Of a DNA stretch of 64,000 nucleotides, positions 7,458 to 16,269 are shown in pieces. Numbering within the stretch: position 1 is the first letter of the stretch; every line of letters starts with the position of its first letter. The stretch comes from Paenibacillaceae bacterium (lineage in GTDB: Bacteria > Bacillota > Bacilli > Paenibacillales > CANHGK01). The translations under genes and the position numbers were made by a program. Under the pieces are notes generated by a model, which was not told where the DNA came from, searched no databases, and saw only the letters and a program-made list of their open reading frames with translations. The stretch covers positions 1 to 64,000 of the forward strand of contig CANHGK010000005.1 of NCBI GenBank assembly GCA_947460235.1, written 5' to 3'.

Positions 7458-8549
7458 GTGAGTTTAACAAACATCATTGGGCAAAAGATTCGGCGTTCGC
7501 CGGATCAACGCTTGCCTTTTGGATCGTTTATGGAATTGGCATTATATCATCCTGTGTTTGGTTATTATTGCCGTGCTGGTGAAAAAGTTGGCAAAGAAGG
7601 TGACTTTTACACGAGTGTGTCGATCGGAACGGTTTTGGCGGAGGTGCTGACTGCGGCATTTTTGAAGCGAAAACCGGATGAACAGAATCCCCTTGTGCTT
7701 GTAGAATGGGGAGCTGGGCCTGGGAAATTGGCGAAACAAATACTCGATGCGCTGAGGGAAATGATGCCTGGACGGTATGCAACATGCCGCTATGAATTGG
7801 TTGAAACGAGTTCAGATCATCGTGCAAAGCAAGAAAATGCGCTAGGTGATCATCAAGGTCATGTTCACTTTTTTACTCCGGATGAATGGATCGAACGCGG
7901 GTCGAAGGCAAACATTATTTTGTTTTCTAATGAATTGCTCGATGCATTTCCAGTGGAACGAGTGCGTTGTCGCGCGGGGCAGTATGAACAGGCGTTTGTG
8001 AAGACGCGTTCTGGGAATCAGGAGTTATTCGAGTGGGAATGGGCGACACCAGATGATGAGTTGATGGCTTATTTGGATGACTATTTTATCGAATTGTACG
8101 AAGGTCAAATTGCTGATATATCTCTTTCGGCGGTGACTTGGTATGGGAAGATATTGAATTTACTTGAAAATGCAACGATGCTTCATATTGATTATGGTCA
8201 CGAAACGGCCGAGTTATTTGCAAAACATCGTATGAACGGAAGTTTGCAATGTTATTTTAAGCATCAAACGAATGATGAACCGCTGGAGCGGATTGGTGAG
8301 CAAGACATTACGGCGCACGTACATTTTTCTGCATTTCAGGAATTGGCTAAAAAGTTCGGCTGGGAAGTGGAGCCGCTCGTGACGCAGACGGAGTTTCTTG
8401 TGCGTGAAGGCGTAATGGGATTGCTGCGAGATCATTTATACGGACATCCGATGGATGATGTATCCAAGAAAAATCGGGCGATTAAGCAATTGCTTGTTGG
8501 AGCACAAATGGGCGATATTTTTAAGGTAATGGAACATCGAAAGGCATAA
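7458..8549 (+). CDS. MidA/DUF185-family SAM-dependent methyltransferase
   Basis: A 363-residue protein of the MidA (COG1565/DUF185) family. Visible hallmarks are the N-terminal FMELALYHPVFGYY, the GDFYTSVSIG segment, motif I LVEWGAGPGKLA near residue 83, and FSNELLDAFPVERV. Mitochondrial relatives (NDUFAF7) dimethylate an arginine of a complex I subunit; the bacterial substrate is not established. The start is GTG 7458 with GGGAGTGA before it. It follows the GerMN lipoprotein closely and ends in a strong terminator. Confidence 0.85.
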   Translation: MSLTNIIGQKIRRSPDQRLPFGSFMELALYHPVFGYYCRAGEKVGKEGDFYTSVSIGTVLAEVLTAAFLKRKPDEQNPLVLVEWGAGPGKLAKQILDALREMMPGRYATCRYELVETSSDHRAKQENALGDHQGHVHFFTPDEWIERGSKANIILFSNELLDAFPVERVRCRAGQYEQAFVKTRSGNQELFEWEWATPDDELMAYLDDYFIELYEGQIADISLSAVTWYGKILNLLENATMLHIDYGHETAELFAKHRMNGSLQCYFKHQTNDEPLERIGEQDITAHVHFSAFQELAKKFGWEVEPLVTQTEFLVREGVMGLLRDHLYGHPMDDVSKKNRAIKQLLVGAQMGDIFKVMEHRKA

Positions 8550-8589
8550 AACAAAACTCCCGCAGGAGATCCTGCGGGAGTTTTGTTTT
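8548..8589. terminator. Intrinsic terminator
   Basis: An 18-bp perfect stem (AAACAAAACTCCCGCAGG with its complement, loop AGAT) overlaps the stop codon of the methyltransferase. A/T tracts on both sides allow it to serve the converging DUF2626 gene as well. Confidence 0.92.
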
Positions 8590-8601
8590 AATTAGTCAAA
8601 A

Positions 8602-8859
8602 TTATAGAAGAGAAAGCGCTGCTTCCGCTGTGTTCTTGAAGAACGACCAATACGTAAAGCCAGTAAACGAAAGGAACATGTATCCCCAGAAAATAAGGAT
8701 GTATGTGCGCTCCGTCAAATTCATGTAGCTCAATGTTACAAAAACGGTCGTTTGAAAAATGAAAATCAATCCCATCGGGATGAATTCTTCTCCGCCCGCG
8801 AATGACATTAAAGCGATTGCCAATGCCCAGAAACCAAGCACACGAAACATACGTGCCAT
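8602..8859 (-). CDS. DUF2626 (YqgY-like) small membrane protein
   Basis: An 85-residue protein with two to three hydrophobic helices, starting MARMFRVLGFWALA and containing SYMNLTERTYI. This matches the small DUF2626/YqgY family of Bacilli, whose function is unknown. The length is normal for the family. The ribosome binding site AAGGGGGT lies before ATG 8859. It is a single gene converging with the MidA-like gene. Confidence 0.8.
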   Translation of the reverse strand: MARMFRVLGFWALAIALMSFAGGEEFIPMGLIFIFQTTVFVTLSYMNLTERTYILIFWGYMFLSFTGFTYWSFFKNTAEAALSLL

Positions 8860-8958
8860 AAGTGTACCCCCTTCGCTTTCAAATCACTTTTCATATTATA
8901 ACGTTTCCGAATCATCATGTAAACCAAAGGACATTTGAATATTTTACGAACACGTGAT

Positions 8959-8988
8959 GAATAACGATCCCGTTTGAAGGGAATAAAA
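8959..8988 (+). promoter_or_regulatory. Candidate forespore (sigma F/G) promoter of the RsfA-type gene
   Basis: GAATA (8959-8963), a 15-nt spacer and GGGAATAAAA (8979-8988) resemble the sigma F/G consensus GYWTA-N15-GGNRANAMTW with two mismatches. It lies 75 nt before a gene whose B. subtilis relative rsfA is expressed in the forespore. Inference from pattern only. Confidence 0.4.
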
Positions 8989-9062
8989 TAGAAGAGGAAG
9001 ATTCTATCATTTTCATTTGGTGCATAGACTAAGTCTACGATTCAAAAAAAGGGGGATTCGTT

Positions 9063-9731
9063 ATGGCAGTTCGTCAAGATGCATGGTCTGAAGAAGATGA
9101 TTTGATGTTAGCTGATGTTACGCTTCGGCAAATTCGTGAAGGTGGAACGCAATTATCTGCGTTTAACGAGGCAGCTGCTCAATTGGGACGTACTTCGGCA
9201 GCGTGCGGGTTTCGTTGGAATAGTGTTGTGCGCAAGCAATTCGAAACATCCATTCAATTAGCAAAAGTACAGCGTAAAAAACGTGCGCAACAAGCAAATG
9301 AAGTTGAGATGCAAACGAATATGGATGTTGAAGTTGCGGTCGAAGCGATTATTCAGGAATCTAGAATCTTCAAAGAAGTAGAAGTGAAAACAGATAATGA
9401 ACAGTCTGTGCAGCCTGATTTTGATGGATGGATTCGTTTTTTGAAGCAATATAAATCGGAATCAACGGGTTCATCGAAGAAAACAATGCATCTTCAACGT
9501 CAATTGGATGCGACGGAGCAAGAAAATGCACAACTAAGAATAGAATGTTCTCAATTGAAGAAGCGATTGAATGAAATTTCTACGGACTATCAAACGTTGA
9601 CGGAAGATTATAAAATGTTCGTACAAATGATGGATCGCGCGCGCAAGATGACCTTTCTTTCCGAAGATGCATCTGCGCAAAAAACAAGGTTTAGAATGGA
9701 AGAGAACGGAAATTTAGAATGTTTCAGATAA
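9063..9731 (+). CDS. rsfA: RsfA-family prespore transcription factor
   Basis: A 222-residue protein. The N-terminal part is the Myb/SANT-like domain of the RsfA family ([15 protein letters not shown], then [24 protein letters not shown]). A Gln/Glu-rich linker follows, then a C-terminal coiled coil at about residues 140-200. RsfA in B. subtilis is a forespore-specific regulator that tunes sigma F-dependent genes. A ribosome binding site (AGGGGGA) precedes ATG 9063. It is a single-gene unit between terminators. Bacilli often have several RsfA paralogues, so this may not be the orthologue of B. subtilis rsfA itself. Confidence 0.85.
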   Translation: MAVRQDAWSEEDDLMLADVTLRQIREGGTQLSAFNEAAAQLGRTSAACGFRWNSVVRKQFETSIQLAKVQRKKRAQQANEVEMQTNMDVEVAVEAIIQESRIFKEVEVKTDNEQSVQPDFDGWIRFLKQYKSESTGSSKKTMHLQRQLDATEQENAQLRIECSQLKKRLNEISTDYQTLTEDYKMFVQMMDRARKMTFLSEDASAQKTRFRMEENGNLECFR

Positions 9732-9734
9732 AAG

Positions 9735-9786
9735 AGTGTGCGACCTGACGATGAAATTGCGTCAGAACTGTCGCACACTTTTTTCT
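9735..9786 (+). terminator. Intrinsic terminator
   Basis: AGTGTGCGAC (9735-9744) pairs with GTCGCACACT (9770-9779), with an inner CTGACG/CGTCAG stem, followed by TTTTTTCTTTTT. Confidence 0.92.
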
Positions 9787-9793
9787 TTTTCGG

Positions 9794-9799
9794 TATAAT
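9794..9799 (+). promoter_or_regulatory. -10 element upstream of panE
   Basis: A perfect TATAAT lies 37 nt before the panE start, just after the terminator U-tract. No convincing -35 is visible, so strength and use are uncertain. Confidence 0.4.
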
Positions 9800-9835
9800 A
9801 CATTACAATGAAATCAAAAAGAGGCGGATTAGTTC

Positions 9836-10780
9836 ATGGATTCGATAGGCGTCGTTGGAAGTGGTGCGATTGGAATGCTCATTTCTGCAAAGCTTGCGAT
9901 GTTAGGTGTGGACGTACATCTCTTTGCTCGAAGACCAGAACAGGTTGCTATATTGCAAAACCACGGGATCAAAATTGATCATCAGATCGTGAATCATGTT
10001 CGCTATTATTGTTCTCTGGACATGCCTTTATCTACTTCTGTAGATGTTAATCGTTTTCGCTTCGTGATTGTCGCAGTTAAGAATGATGATATTGATCATT
10101 CGTTCGTGCAATGGCTTCAAGAAACATTTGATCGCTCCGTGTATTTCGTGGTTATTCAAAATGGGATCGGTCATGTTGAACGAATGTGTGAGCGAATCAA
10201 GTTGGAACGATTATGCGTAGCAGTTACGACCGAGGCTGCGCAGAAAGTTAGCGACCGTGAAGTTAGACATACAGGCCGAGGGATTACAAGATTCGGAACG
10301 CTGATTACTTCTAATGATGGAACGAAATATCAACAAGAGATTTCAAGTGTTTTTGAACAGGCCGGATTTGAAACAGCACAAGTTGATCATATCCAATGGT
10401 TTGTACTGCGCAAGTGGATTTTGAATTGTGTCATAAACCCGTTGACCGCGCGTTATCGAGTTATGAATGGTATAATTGAACAAGATGATTATTTGCGTGG
10501 ACAAGCTAGATTGCTTTTTGATGAAGCGTATTCCGTGGCTTTGCGATGTTCTGAAGTATATTTGGGAGATCAAGAGTCGTTGTGGGATGAATTGTTAGAG
10601 CTTTGTCGCAAAACGGAAGTGAATCGATCTTCGATGTTGCAAGATTTGGAGGCAGGCAGGAGATTGGAATGGCAATCTCTAAATGGTGAATTGATTCGGA
10701 AATCAGTACATATGGGCATTGCAGTGCCCAATCATCGATTGTTAGAATCCTGGATGGATCAAGAGGGGTGCTTGAAGTGA
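9836..10780 (+). CDS. panE: 2-dehydropantoate 2-reductase (ketopantoate reductase)
   Basis: A 314-residue enzyme that reduces ketopantoate to pantoate with NADPH in pantothenate and CoA synthesis. The N-terminal Rossmann motif is IGVVGSGAIGML. AVKNDDIDHS and VIQNGIGHVE are typical of the family, as are the catalytic-lysine segment LRKWILNCVINPLTARYRVMNG and the C-terminal RSSMLQDLEAGRRLEWQSLNGELIR. AGAGGCGG precedes ATG 9836. It begins the segment panE-DUF3397-bshC that also precedes mraZ in Bacillus (as ylbQ-yllA), which supports the call. Confidence 0.92.
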   Translation: MDSIGVVGSGAIGMLISAKLAMLGVDVHLFARRPEQVAILQNHGIKIDHQIVNHVRYYCSLDMPLSTSVDVNRFRFVIVAVKNDDIDHSFVQWLQETFDRSVYFVVIQNGIGHVERMCERIKLERLCVAVTTEAAQKVSDREVRHTGRGITRFGTLITSNDGTKYQQEISSVFEQAGFETAQVDHIQWFVLRKWILNCVINPLTARYRVMNGIIEQDDYLRGQARLLFDEAYSVALRCSEVYLGDQESLWDELLELCRKTEVNRSSMLQDLEAGRRLEWQSLNGELIRKSVHMGIAVPNHRLLESWMDQEGCLK

Positions 10781-11160
10781 ATTTTTTCAATGAATTACTT
10801 GGTTTGATAATTGCGTTTCCGTTTTTTATTGTTTTATTGTTAATTGCATATGCTTCCTTTAGGAAGAAAGAAAGCAAAAAAACGGTTTTTATGATTGTTG
10901 ATGGTTCGGCATTGTTTTTTTGGGTTTCGATTATTTCTTTGTTTGAAGTTCGTGACCCACAAGGGGAACCGTTAATTTGGGTGTTTGCTTGTTTTATGTT
11001 GTTAAGTGGAATGATCATGGCGTTGCAATATCGAATTCGTGGCAAAATTGATATCATGCGTGTGTTACGTTCAATTTGGCGCATTGGGTTTCTTGTTTCT
11101 ATTGTGATGTATGTTTGGTTGATTACGGATACGATTAGTATGTATATGGATATGGTATAG
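10777..11160 (+). CDS. DUF3397-like membrane protein
   Basis: A 127-residue protein with four predicted membrane helices (about residues 3-25, 40-60, 68-86 and 100-120). The size, topology and position between panE and bshC fit the DUF3397 family of Bacilli, whose function is unknown. The start is taken as GTG 10777, overlapping the panE stop, because AGAGGGG (10762-10768) is about 9 nt upstream; GTG 10768 would overlap that site. The family call rests largely on context. Confidence 0.65.
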   Translation: MNFFNELLGLIIAFPFFIVLLLIAYASFRKKESKKTVFMIVDGSALFFWVSIISLFEVRDPQGEPLIWVFACFMLLSGMIMALQYRIRGKIDIMRVLRSIWRIGFLVSIVMYVWLITDTISMYMDMV

Positions 11161-11197
11161 TTTAATCATTTTTTAATTCGGGAGAAGGTCGAGAAAC

Positions 11198-12853
11198 GTG
11201 CAAACAAATCCTTTGGTCAGACCGTTAACACCTCGAATTGTTGCGGATAGTTGTGCAGGACTTTGGGGCGCAGCATCATTCTATAATTATCCGATCTTAG
11301 GACGGCCGGAACGTGATGCACCGATGGAAGTTTCGTTAGCCATTTGGCGTGACCGGGCTAAATGGCTCGATCAAAATCGTTTTAAACATCTACATGCAGA
11401 TCGAGATGAACTCATTCGAGTAATTGAGCAACAAATGCAGCGATGGGGTTCAATTTCAGCTTCGATGAGAATTGCGCTTGATCAAGCGCGCTCACCTGAT
11501 TGTTTGTTTGTCTTAGGTGGTCAGCAATGTAATTTGTTTGCGGGTCCGATGCTGATTGTCTATAAAGTGATTTCGACAATTCGCACCGCAAAACAAGCGA
11601 CAAAACGTCTCGGACGCCCGGTGCTACCTGTGTTTTGGCTCGCAAGTGAGGATCATGACTGGGATGAAGTGAATCATCTTTATGTAGCCAATGCGAATCA
11701 TGCGCCTCAAAAAATCGGCTTTACGGATCGACCGGATTTGATACCGGTATCCGAAATCGGTCGTAGTGACGATCAATGGAAAGAACTGCTTGAACAAATA
11801 CTGCAAGTGCTACCAACAACTGATTTTACGGCAGAGTCCATGGAAATGTTGCGAACGGCTGTTAAAGGAGCAATTTCGATTACTGATGCATGTGCGAAAT
11901 TGTTAATGTTTTGGTTTAAGGAAGAGCGGTTGATTGTTTTTGATGCGCACGATCCTAACGTGCGTACATTAGAGAAGCCGATGTTTAATGAATTAATGGA
12001 TCGAAACGAACAATTACGGCAATCTTTATTGGAAAACGAAAAAAAATTGCATAAACATGGTTTCCAAAGTGGTGTAATGTGGGAAGAAAAATGTACTCAT
12101 TTGTTCATTGTCCATCGAGGACGTCGCAGGTTATTATTTGCAGATGGTGTGGATGGTGTGACGGATAAACGCAAAGAGGTTCAATTCTCTTGGGATGCTT
12201 TGAAAGTCCAGTTGGCAGAAAATCCAGAAACGTTCAGCAATAACGTATTATCCAGGCCGATTATGCAAGAGTTTTTATTTCCAACACTCTCTGTAATTCT
12301 AGGCCCTTCTGAACTTGCGTATTGGAGTGTGCTTAATCCTGCATTAGAACTATTCGGAATGCATGAGCCACCGCTCATTTCTCGAAGAGCCTATCAAATT
12401 ATTGAAGGACCCGTTGAACGTATGTTTGAAAAACACGGTGTCAGTCCAGAATATTTGCTTGAAGATGGTGAACGACGCAAGCAAGTGTGGATCGATGATC
12501 ACTCGGATATCATTGTTCAAACGGCGATTGAGTTGTGGCAAAAAGAAATAAAGATGGCTTATTTACGGTTAGAACGTCAAGTGAAGAATCGTCTGCCTGA
12601 ACTGCTTACGCATATTCAGGCGAATGAAGAGAAAGTGTCTGAGCAAATGAATTACTTGGTCCGTAAATTGGATCAAAATCAGCGTCAAATTCTTGAGTCA
12701 GGGATTCGTCAATGGGAGCGGATGTTGAACGCGATTGTTCCGAACGGTAAGCCGCAGGAGCGCGTTTACCATCCGATATCATATATAAATAAATATGGAG
12801 TGGAGTGGTTCCAAGGTTGGATCCGCTCGTTAATTGAGGAGGATATTCAATGA
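11198..12853 (+). CDS. bshC: Bacillithiol biosynthesis cysteine-adding enzyme
   Basis: A 551-residue protein of the BshC family, which adds cysteine to GlcN-malate as the last step of bacillithiol synthesis. Recognisable segments are VLGGQQCNLFAGPMLIVYKVISTI, shortened here to GGQQCNLFAGP near residue 107, then PVFWLASEDHDWDEVNH and LSVILGPSELAYW. The C-terminal 120 residues form a coiled-coil region (NRLPELLTHIQ...). The length is normal (about 540). The start is GTG 11198 with CGGGAGAAGG upstream. bshA and bshB are not in this window. It overlaps ahcY by 4 nt. Confidence 0.92.
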   Translation: MQTNPLVRPLTPRIVADSCAGLWGAASFYNYPILGRPERDAPMEVSLAIWRDRAKWLDQNRFKHLHADRDELIRVIEQQMQRWGSISASMRIALDQARSPDCLFVLGGQQCNLFAGPMLIVYKVISTIRTAKQATKRLGRPVLPVFWLASEDHDWDEVNHLYVANANHAPQKIGFTDRPDLIPVSEIGRSDDQWKELLEQILQVLPTTDFTAESMEMLRTAVKGAISITDACAKLLMFWFKEERLIVFDAHDPNVRTLEKPMFNELMDRNEQLRQSLLENEKKLHKHGFQSGVMWEEKCTHLFIVHRGRRRLLFADGVDGVTDKRKEVQFSWDALKVQLAENPETFSNNVLSRPIMQEFLFPTLSVILGPSELAYWSVLNPALELFGMHEPPLISRRAYQIIEGPVERMFEKHGVSPEYLLEDGERRKQVWIDDHSDIIVQTAIELWQKEIKMAYLRLERQVKNRLPELLTHIQANEEKVSEQMNYLVRKLDQNQRQILESGIRQWERMLNAIVPNGKPQERVYHPISYINKYGVEWFQGWIRSLIEEDIQ

Positions 12854-14112
12854 ATGCAGTAAACCAAAGCGTGATAGCAGATCCAACGTTAGCCAACGAA
12901 GGACGGTTGAAATTAGATTGGGTCGAGCAACATATGCCGGTATTGAACGAAATTCGCAAGCAATTCGAGAAAGATCAACCGTTCAAAGGGCTTCGTGTAG
13001 CAATTTCGTTGCATCTTGAAGCCAAAACAGCATACCTTGCAAAAGTGATTCAAGCGGGTGGTGCGCAAGTTGCGATCACTGGTTCCAATCCCCTTTCCAC
13101 GCAAGATGATGTATGTGCGGCATTAGTAGAAGACGGCGTAACGGTATTTGCCAAATACAATCCGTCACCTGAAGAATATCATCACCATTTGCAACTTACG
13201 GTAGATACATGCCCGCAACTGATCATAGATGACGGCGGGGATCTAGTCTCTATTTTGCATAGCGAGAAACGTGAATTATTATCGCATGTTCGCGGAGGCG
13301 CGGAAGAAACGACGACGGGTATTTTGCGATTGAAAGCAATGGAAGCGGAGAAACAGCTCCAATTCCCGATGATTGCTGTAAATGATGCGCAATGTAAGTT
13401 TTTGTTCGACAATCGTTATGGCACAGGGCAATCCGTATGGGATGGCATTAATCGAACAACGAATCTTGTTGTATCCGGAAAAACGGTTGTTGTGAATGGT
13501 TATGGATGGTGTGGTAAAGGTGTGGCGATGCGTGCCAAAGGTCTCGGCGCAAATGTTATCGTTACCGAAATTGATGGAATCAAAGCGATCGAAGCAGTAA
13601 TGGACGGTTTTGCGGTGATGCCAATGGTTGAAGCGGCGAAACATGGTGATTTCTTTGTTACCGTAACTGGGAACCGTGATGTGATCCGCGGAGAACATTA
13701 TGATGTGATGAAAGATGGCGCGATATTGTCGAATGCGGGTCATTTTGATATCGAAGTGAACATTCCTGAATTGTTAGAACGTTCCACGTCCCGCCGTACA
13801 GTTCGTAAAAACATTGAAGAGTTCCAATTAAAAGACGGTCGAAAAATCTACTTACTCGCGGAAGGTCGATTGGTGAACTTGGCTGCAGGTGACGGACATC
13901 CAGCAGAAATTATGGATATGACGTTCGCATTGCAAGCTCTTGCGCTCCGATTCGTGAATGAAAATTACGAGAAACTTGGTCAAAATGTACACAATGTACC
14001 ACGTGAATTGGATGAGCGCGTAGCCCGCCTGAAATTACAGGCATTAGGATTAGCCATCGACACGTTATCAGATGAGCAAAATGCATATTTGGCAAGTTGG
14101 CAGTCACATTGA
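12850..14112 (+). CDS. ahcY: Adenosylhomocysteinase (S-adenosylhomocysteine hydrolase)
   Basis: A 420-residue SAH hydrolase. It splits SAH (in some archaea S-inosylhomocysteine) into homocysteine and the nucleoside, relieving methyltransferase inhibition. The NAD-binding motif is VVVNGYGWCGKGVAMRAKGLGA. Catalytic and family segments include SLHLEAKTAYL, GAEETTTGILRL, VNDAQCKFLFDNRYGTGQS, TVTGNRDVI, LSNAGHFDIEV and GRLVNLAAGDGHP. It is the short form without the 40-residue insert of eukaryotic enzymes. ATG 12850 overlaps the bshC stop. Its position between bshC and mraZ is unusual, because many Bacilli use MtnN/LuxS instead. A deaminase that may act on SAH is encoded at 43511. Confidence 0.95.
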   Translation: MNAVNQSVIADPTLANEGRLKLDWVEQHMPVLNEIRKQFEKDQPFKGLRVAISLHLEAKTAYLAKVIQAGGAQVAITGSNPLSTQDDVCAALVEDGVTVFAKYNPSPEEYHHHLQLTVDTCPQLIIDDGGDLVSILHSEKRELLSHVRGGAEETTTGILRLKAMEAEKQLQFPMIAVNDAQCKFLFDNRYGTGQSVWDGINRTTNLVVSGKTVVVNGYGWCGKGVAMRAKGLGANVIVTEIDGIKAIEAVMDGFAVMPMVEAAKHGDFFVTVTGNRDVIRGEHYDVMKDGAILSNAGHFDIEVNIPELLERSTSRRTVRKNIEEFQLKDGRKIYLLAEGRLVNLAAGDGHPAEIMDMTFALQALALRFVNENYEKLGQNVHNVPRELDERVARLKLQALGLAIDTLSDEQNAYLASWQSH

Positions 14113-14136
14113 CCGCGGGCATGCCGTTTTAGTTGG

Positions 14137-14173
14137 CGGCCAGAATCTCTTTTGAGATTCTGGCCGTTTTTTT
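14137..14173 (+). terminator. Intrinsic terminator after ahcY
   Basis: A perfect 13-bp stem CGGCCAGAATCTC / GAGATTCTGGCCG with a TTTT loop, followed by seven T. It separates the panE-ahcY unit from the dcw operon. Confidence 0.95.
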
Positions 14174-14244
14174 ATTAAAAAAAATTTTCAAACAACTTAA
14201 AAATACTTGAAGGAAAAAGAAATATGAAATAGAATAGTAAAAGT

Positions 14245-14274
14245 AGTGGGGGATAGTGGTGGAAAGTGGTGGAC
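14245..14274 (+). promoter_or_regulatory. Three tandem MraZ boxes
   Basis: Three direct 10-bp repeats, AGTGGGGGAT, AGTGGTGGAA and AGTGGTGGAC, are adjacent with exact 10-bp periodicity and lie just before the mraZ promoter. MraZ is known to bind repeated TGGG/GTGG-type boxes with this spacing upstream of its own operon, so this is the autoregulatory operator of the dcw cluster. Confidence 0.85.
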
Positions 14275-14280
14275 TTCGGT

Positions 14281-14286
14281 TATAAT
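14281..14286 (+). promoter_or_regulatory. -10 element of the dcw operon promoter
   Basis: A perfect TATAAT lies 43 nt before the mraZ ATG. The expected -35 position (about 14258-14263) falls inside the MraZ boxes and does not match consensus, which fits a promoter that MraZ can occlude. Confidence 0.65.
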
Positions 14287-14328
14287 AGGAATCGAAGTAG
14301 CGAAAAAGGGTGAAGGAGGTTGACCGAC

Positions 14329-14766
14329 ATGTTCATGGGAGAGTTCCAGCATTCTGTAGATGATAAGGGACGACTCATCATGCCGGCCAAATTTCGCGAA
14401 TCCTTAGGCGACGCTTTCGTGGTGACACGCGGTTTGGATGAATGTTTATTTGTTTATCCAAAAATGGAGTGGAACCAGCTTGCCGATAAACTCCGCACAC
14501 TTTCATTGATGAAATCTGACGCTCGTGCATTTACACGGTTTTTCTTTTCGGGTGCTAGTGAGTGTGAGTGGGATAAACAAGGTCGTGTGACATTGCCATC
14601 CAACTTACGTGAACACGCGAAATTGGAAAAAGATTGTGTTGTGATCGGTGTATCCAGTCGGGTGGAAATTTGGTCGAAAGCACGTTGGGAGCAGTACGTT
14701 TCACAGTCTGAAACATCATTTAATGAAATTGCTGAAAAATTAGTCGATTTTGATCTGGAAATTTGA
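14329..14766 (+). CDS. mraZ: Transcriptional regulator MraZ
   Basis: A 145-residue protein with two SpoVT/AbrB-like swapped-hairpin repeats, each with the DxxGR signature ([14 protein letters not shown] at about residue 11 and [14 protein letters not shown] near residue 81). It forms a ring and binds tandem boxes to repress its own operon. ATG 14329 has a perfect AAGGAGGT 8 nt upstream and gives the normal family length. It is the first gene of the dcw operon, directly downstream of three candidate binding boxes. Confidence 0.96.
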   Translation: MFMGEFQHSVDDKGRLIMPAKFRESLGDAFVVTRGLDECLFVYPKMEWNQLADKLRTLSLMKSDARAFTRFFFSGASECEWDKQGRVTLPSNLREHAKLEKDCVVIGVSSRVEIWSKARWEQYVSQSETSFNEIAEKLVDFDLEI

Positions 14767-14843
14767 TAAAGTCTATATTGTCTTCAAAACCACAGATAAA
14801 CCCGACCTTTAACAGTTAAGCGCTTTCATAGCGGGAGGAAGAA

Positions 14844-15794
14844 GTGTTTCATCATATTACGGTTTTAAAACAAGAAGCATTGAGTGGTTTGAAGATCCGG
14901 CCCGACGGCATTTATGTCGATTGTACGGTCGGAGGAGCAGGACATAGCGAAGTGATTGCGAAACAGCTTGGACCAAACGGATTGTTAATCGGTTTTGACC
15001 AAGATGAACGAGCACTCGAGCATGCGAAACAGCGGTTGGCGCCTTATGCAGACCGAACTAAACTGATTCGTACGAATTTCCGATACATAGAGCAAGCCTT
15101 ACGTGAAGCGCTTGCAACCCCGATAAATGAAACGCCTCAAGTAGATGGTATACTGTTTGATCTTGGTGTTTCCTCCCCGCAGTTAGATGAGGCGGAACGA
15201 GGATTCAGTTATCAGGAGGATGCACCTCTTGATATGCGAATGGACCAACGGCAGGCACTTGATGCACGTACCATCGTTAATGAATGGGATGAGGCTGAAA
15301 TCGCCAAAATCCTTTATGAGTATGGTGAAGAAAAGTTTTCTCGTCGCATTGCAAGGGAGTTTGTCAATGCAAGGGCGAAAGCACCGATTGAAACGACTGG
15401 ACAATTGGTTGAGTTAATTAAATTAGGGATTCCTGCTGCTGCGAGGCGCAGTGGACCACATCCGGCGAAACGTACGTTTCAAGCGATTCGGATTGCAGTG
15501 AATGATGAATTGAACGTTTTTGCTGATGCGGTGGAACAAGCGATTCGGTGTACGCGGACTGGCGGACGGGTTTGTGTAATTACGTTTCATTCCTTAGAAG
15601 ATCGAATTTGTAAAAATACATTCGCAGCACATGTTGGACGATGTACATGTCCACCGGGTTTTCCGCAATGTGTTTGCAACTCAGTAGGAGATCTTCACTT
15701 GGTGTCTAGGAAGCCGATTCCCCCGAGTGAAGAAGAACTTGAACAAAACAACCGTGCGCGTTCTGCGAAATTGCGCGTGGCCGAAAAATTGTGA
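14844..15794 (+). CDS. rsmH: 16S rRNA (cytosine(1402)-N(4))-methyltransferase
   Basis: A 316-residue enzyme (MraW/RsmH) that methylates N4 of C1402 in the ribosomal P site. It starts with [14 protein letters not shown], followed by SAM motif [21 protein letters not shown], the [19 protein letters not shown] family signature, DMRMD, and ITFHSLEDR near the C-terminus. The end [10 protein letters not shown] is typical. The length is normal. The start is GTG 14844 with GGGAGGA. It is second in the dcw operon, 77 nt after mraZ. Confidence 0.97.
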   Translation: MFHHITVLKQEALSGLKIRPDGIYVDCTVGGAGHSEVIAKQLGPNGLLIGFDQDERALEHAKQRLAPYADRTKLIRTNFRYIEQALREALATPINETPQVDGILFDLGVSSPQLDEAERGFSYQEDAPLDMRMDQRQALDARTIVNEWDEAEIAKILYEYGEEKFSRRIAREFVNARAKAPIETTGQLVELIKLGIPAAARRSGPHPAKRTFQAIRIAVNDELNVFADAVEQAIRCTRTGGRVCVITFHSLEDRICKNTFAAHVGRCTCPPGFPQCVCNSVGDLHLVSRKPIPPSEEELEQNNRARSAKLRVAEKL

Positions 15795-15808
15795 AGAGGT
15801 GACAAGAC

Positions 15809-16234
15809 ATGGTAGCATATATTCATGGTAACTTAGCGGTTGATGATCGTAATTCGCGTAACCGTAAACATTCCATGCAACAGCAACGTCGGAACGTAAA
15901 CCGGAAGAAAGCGGTCATCCCTGCACAAGAGAAGATCCTTTATATGGTGGCGGTTTTGGCTTGTGTCATCGTAAGTGTCGTCATCGTCTCACGTTATGCT
16001 CAAATTTATGAGCTTAATACCCAAATTAAACAAATTAAAAACGAAATGCGCCAATTGGAGCAAGATAATAGTAAGCTTAAGATTGAAATGTCTCGCTTGG
16101 GTGGCATGGAGCAAATGCAACAGACTGGCGAAGATAATGGAATGCACATGGCGTCTGACGATCAAATGATCAAGATCAGCATCAACAACAATGATGCACC
16201 GATTGACCAACACCAGATGGCAGATGCGCGCTAA
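15809..16234 (+). CDS. ftsL: Cell division protein FtsL
   Basis: A 141-residue bitopic protein with a basic, disordered cytoplasmic N-terminus, one membrane helix at about residues 48-68 and a periplasm-facing coiled coil (ELNTQIKQIKNEMRQLEQDN). This architecture and its place between rsmH and pbpB identify FtsL, which with DivIB and DivIC activates septal peptidoglycan synthesis. The tail after the coil is Met/Gln/Asp rich and longer than the coiled coil needs. FtsL is poorly conserved in sequence, so synteny carries much of the weight. A GAGGTGA ribosome binding site lies before ATG 15809. Confidence 0.88.
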   Translation: MVAYIHGNLAVDDRNSRNRKHSMQQQRRNVNRKKAVIPAQEKILYMVAVLACVIVSVVIVSRYAQIYELNTQIKQIKNEMRQLEQDNSKLKIEMSRLGGMEQMQQTGEDNGMHMASDDQMIKISINNNDAPIDQHQMADAR

Positions 16235-16269
16235 CTGCGTCGCCAAAGTAGTAAGGCAGGGGTAATTGT

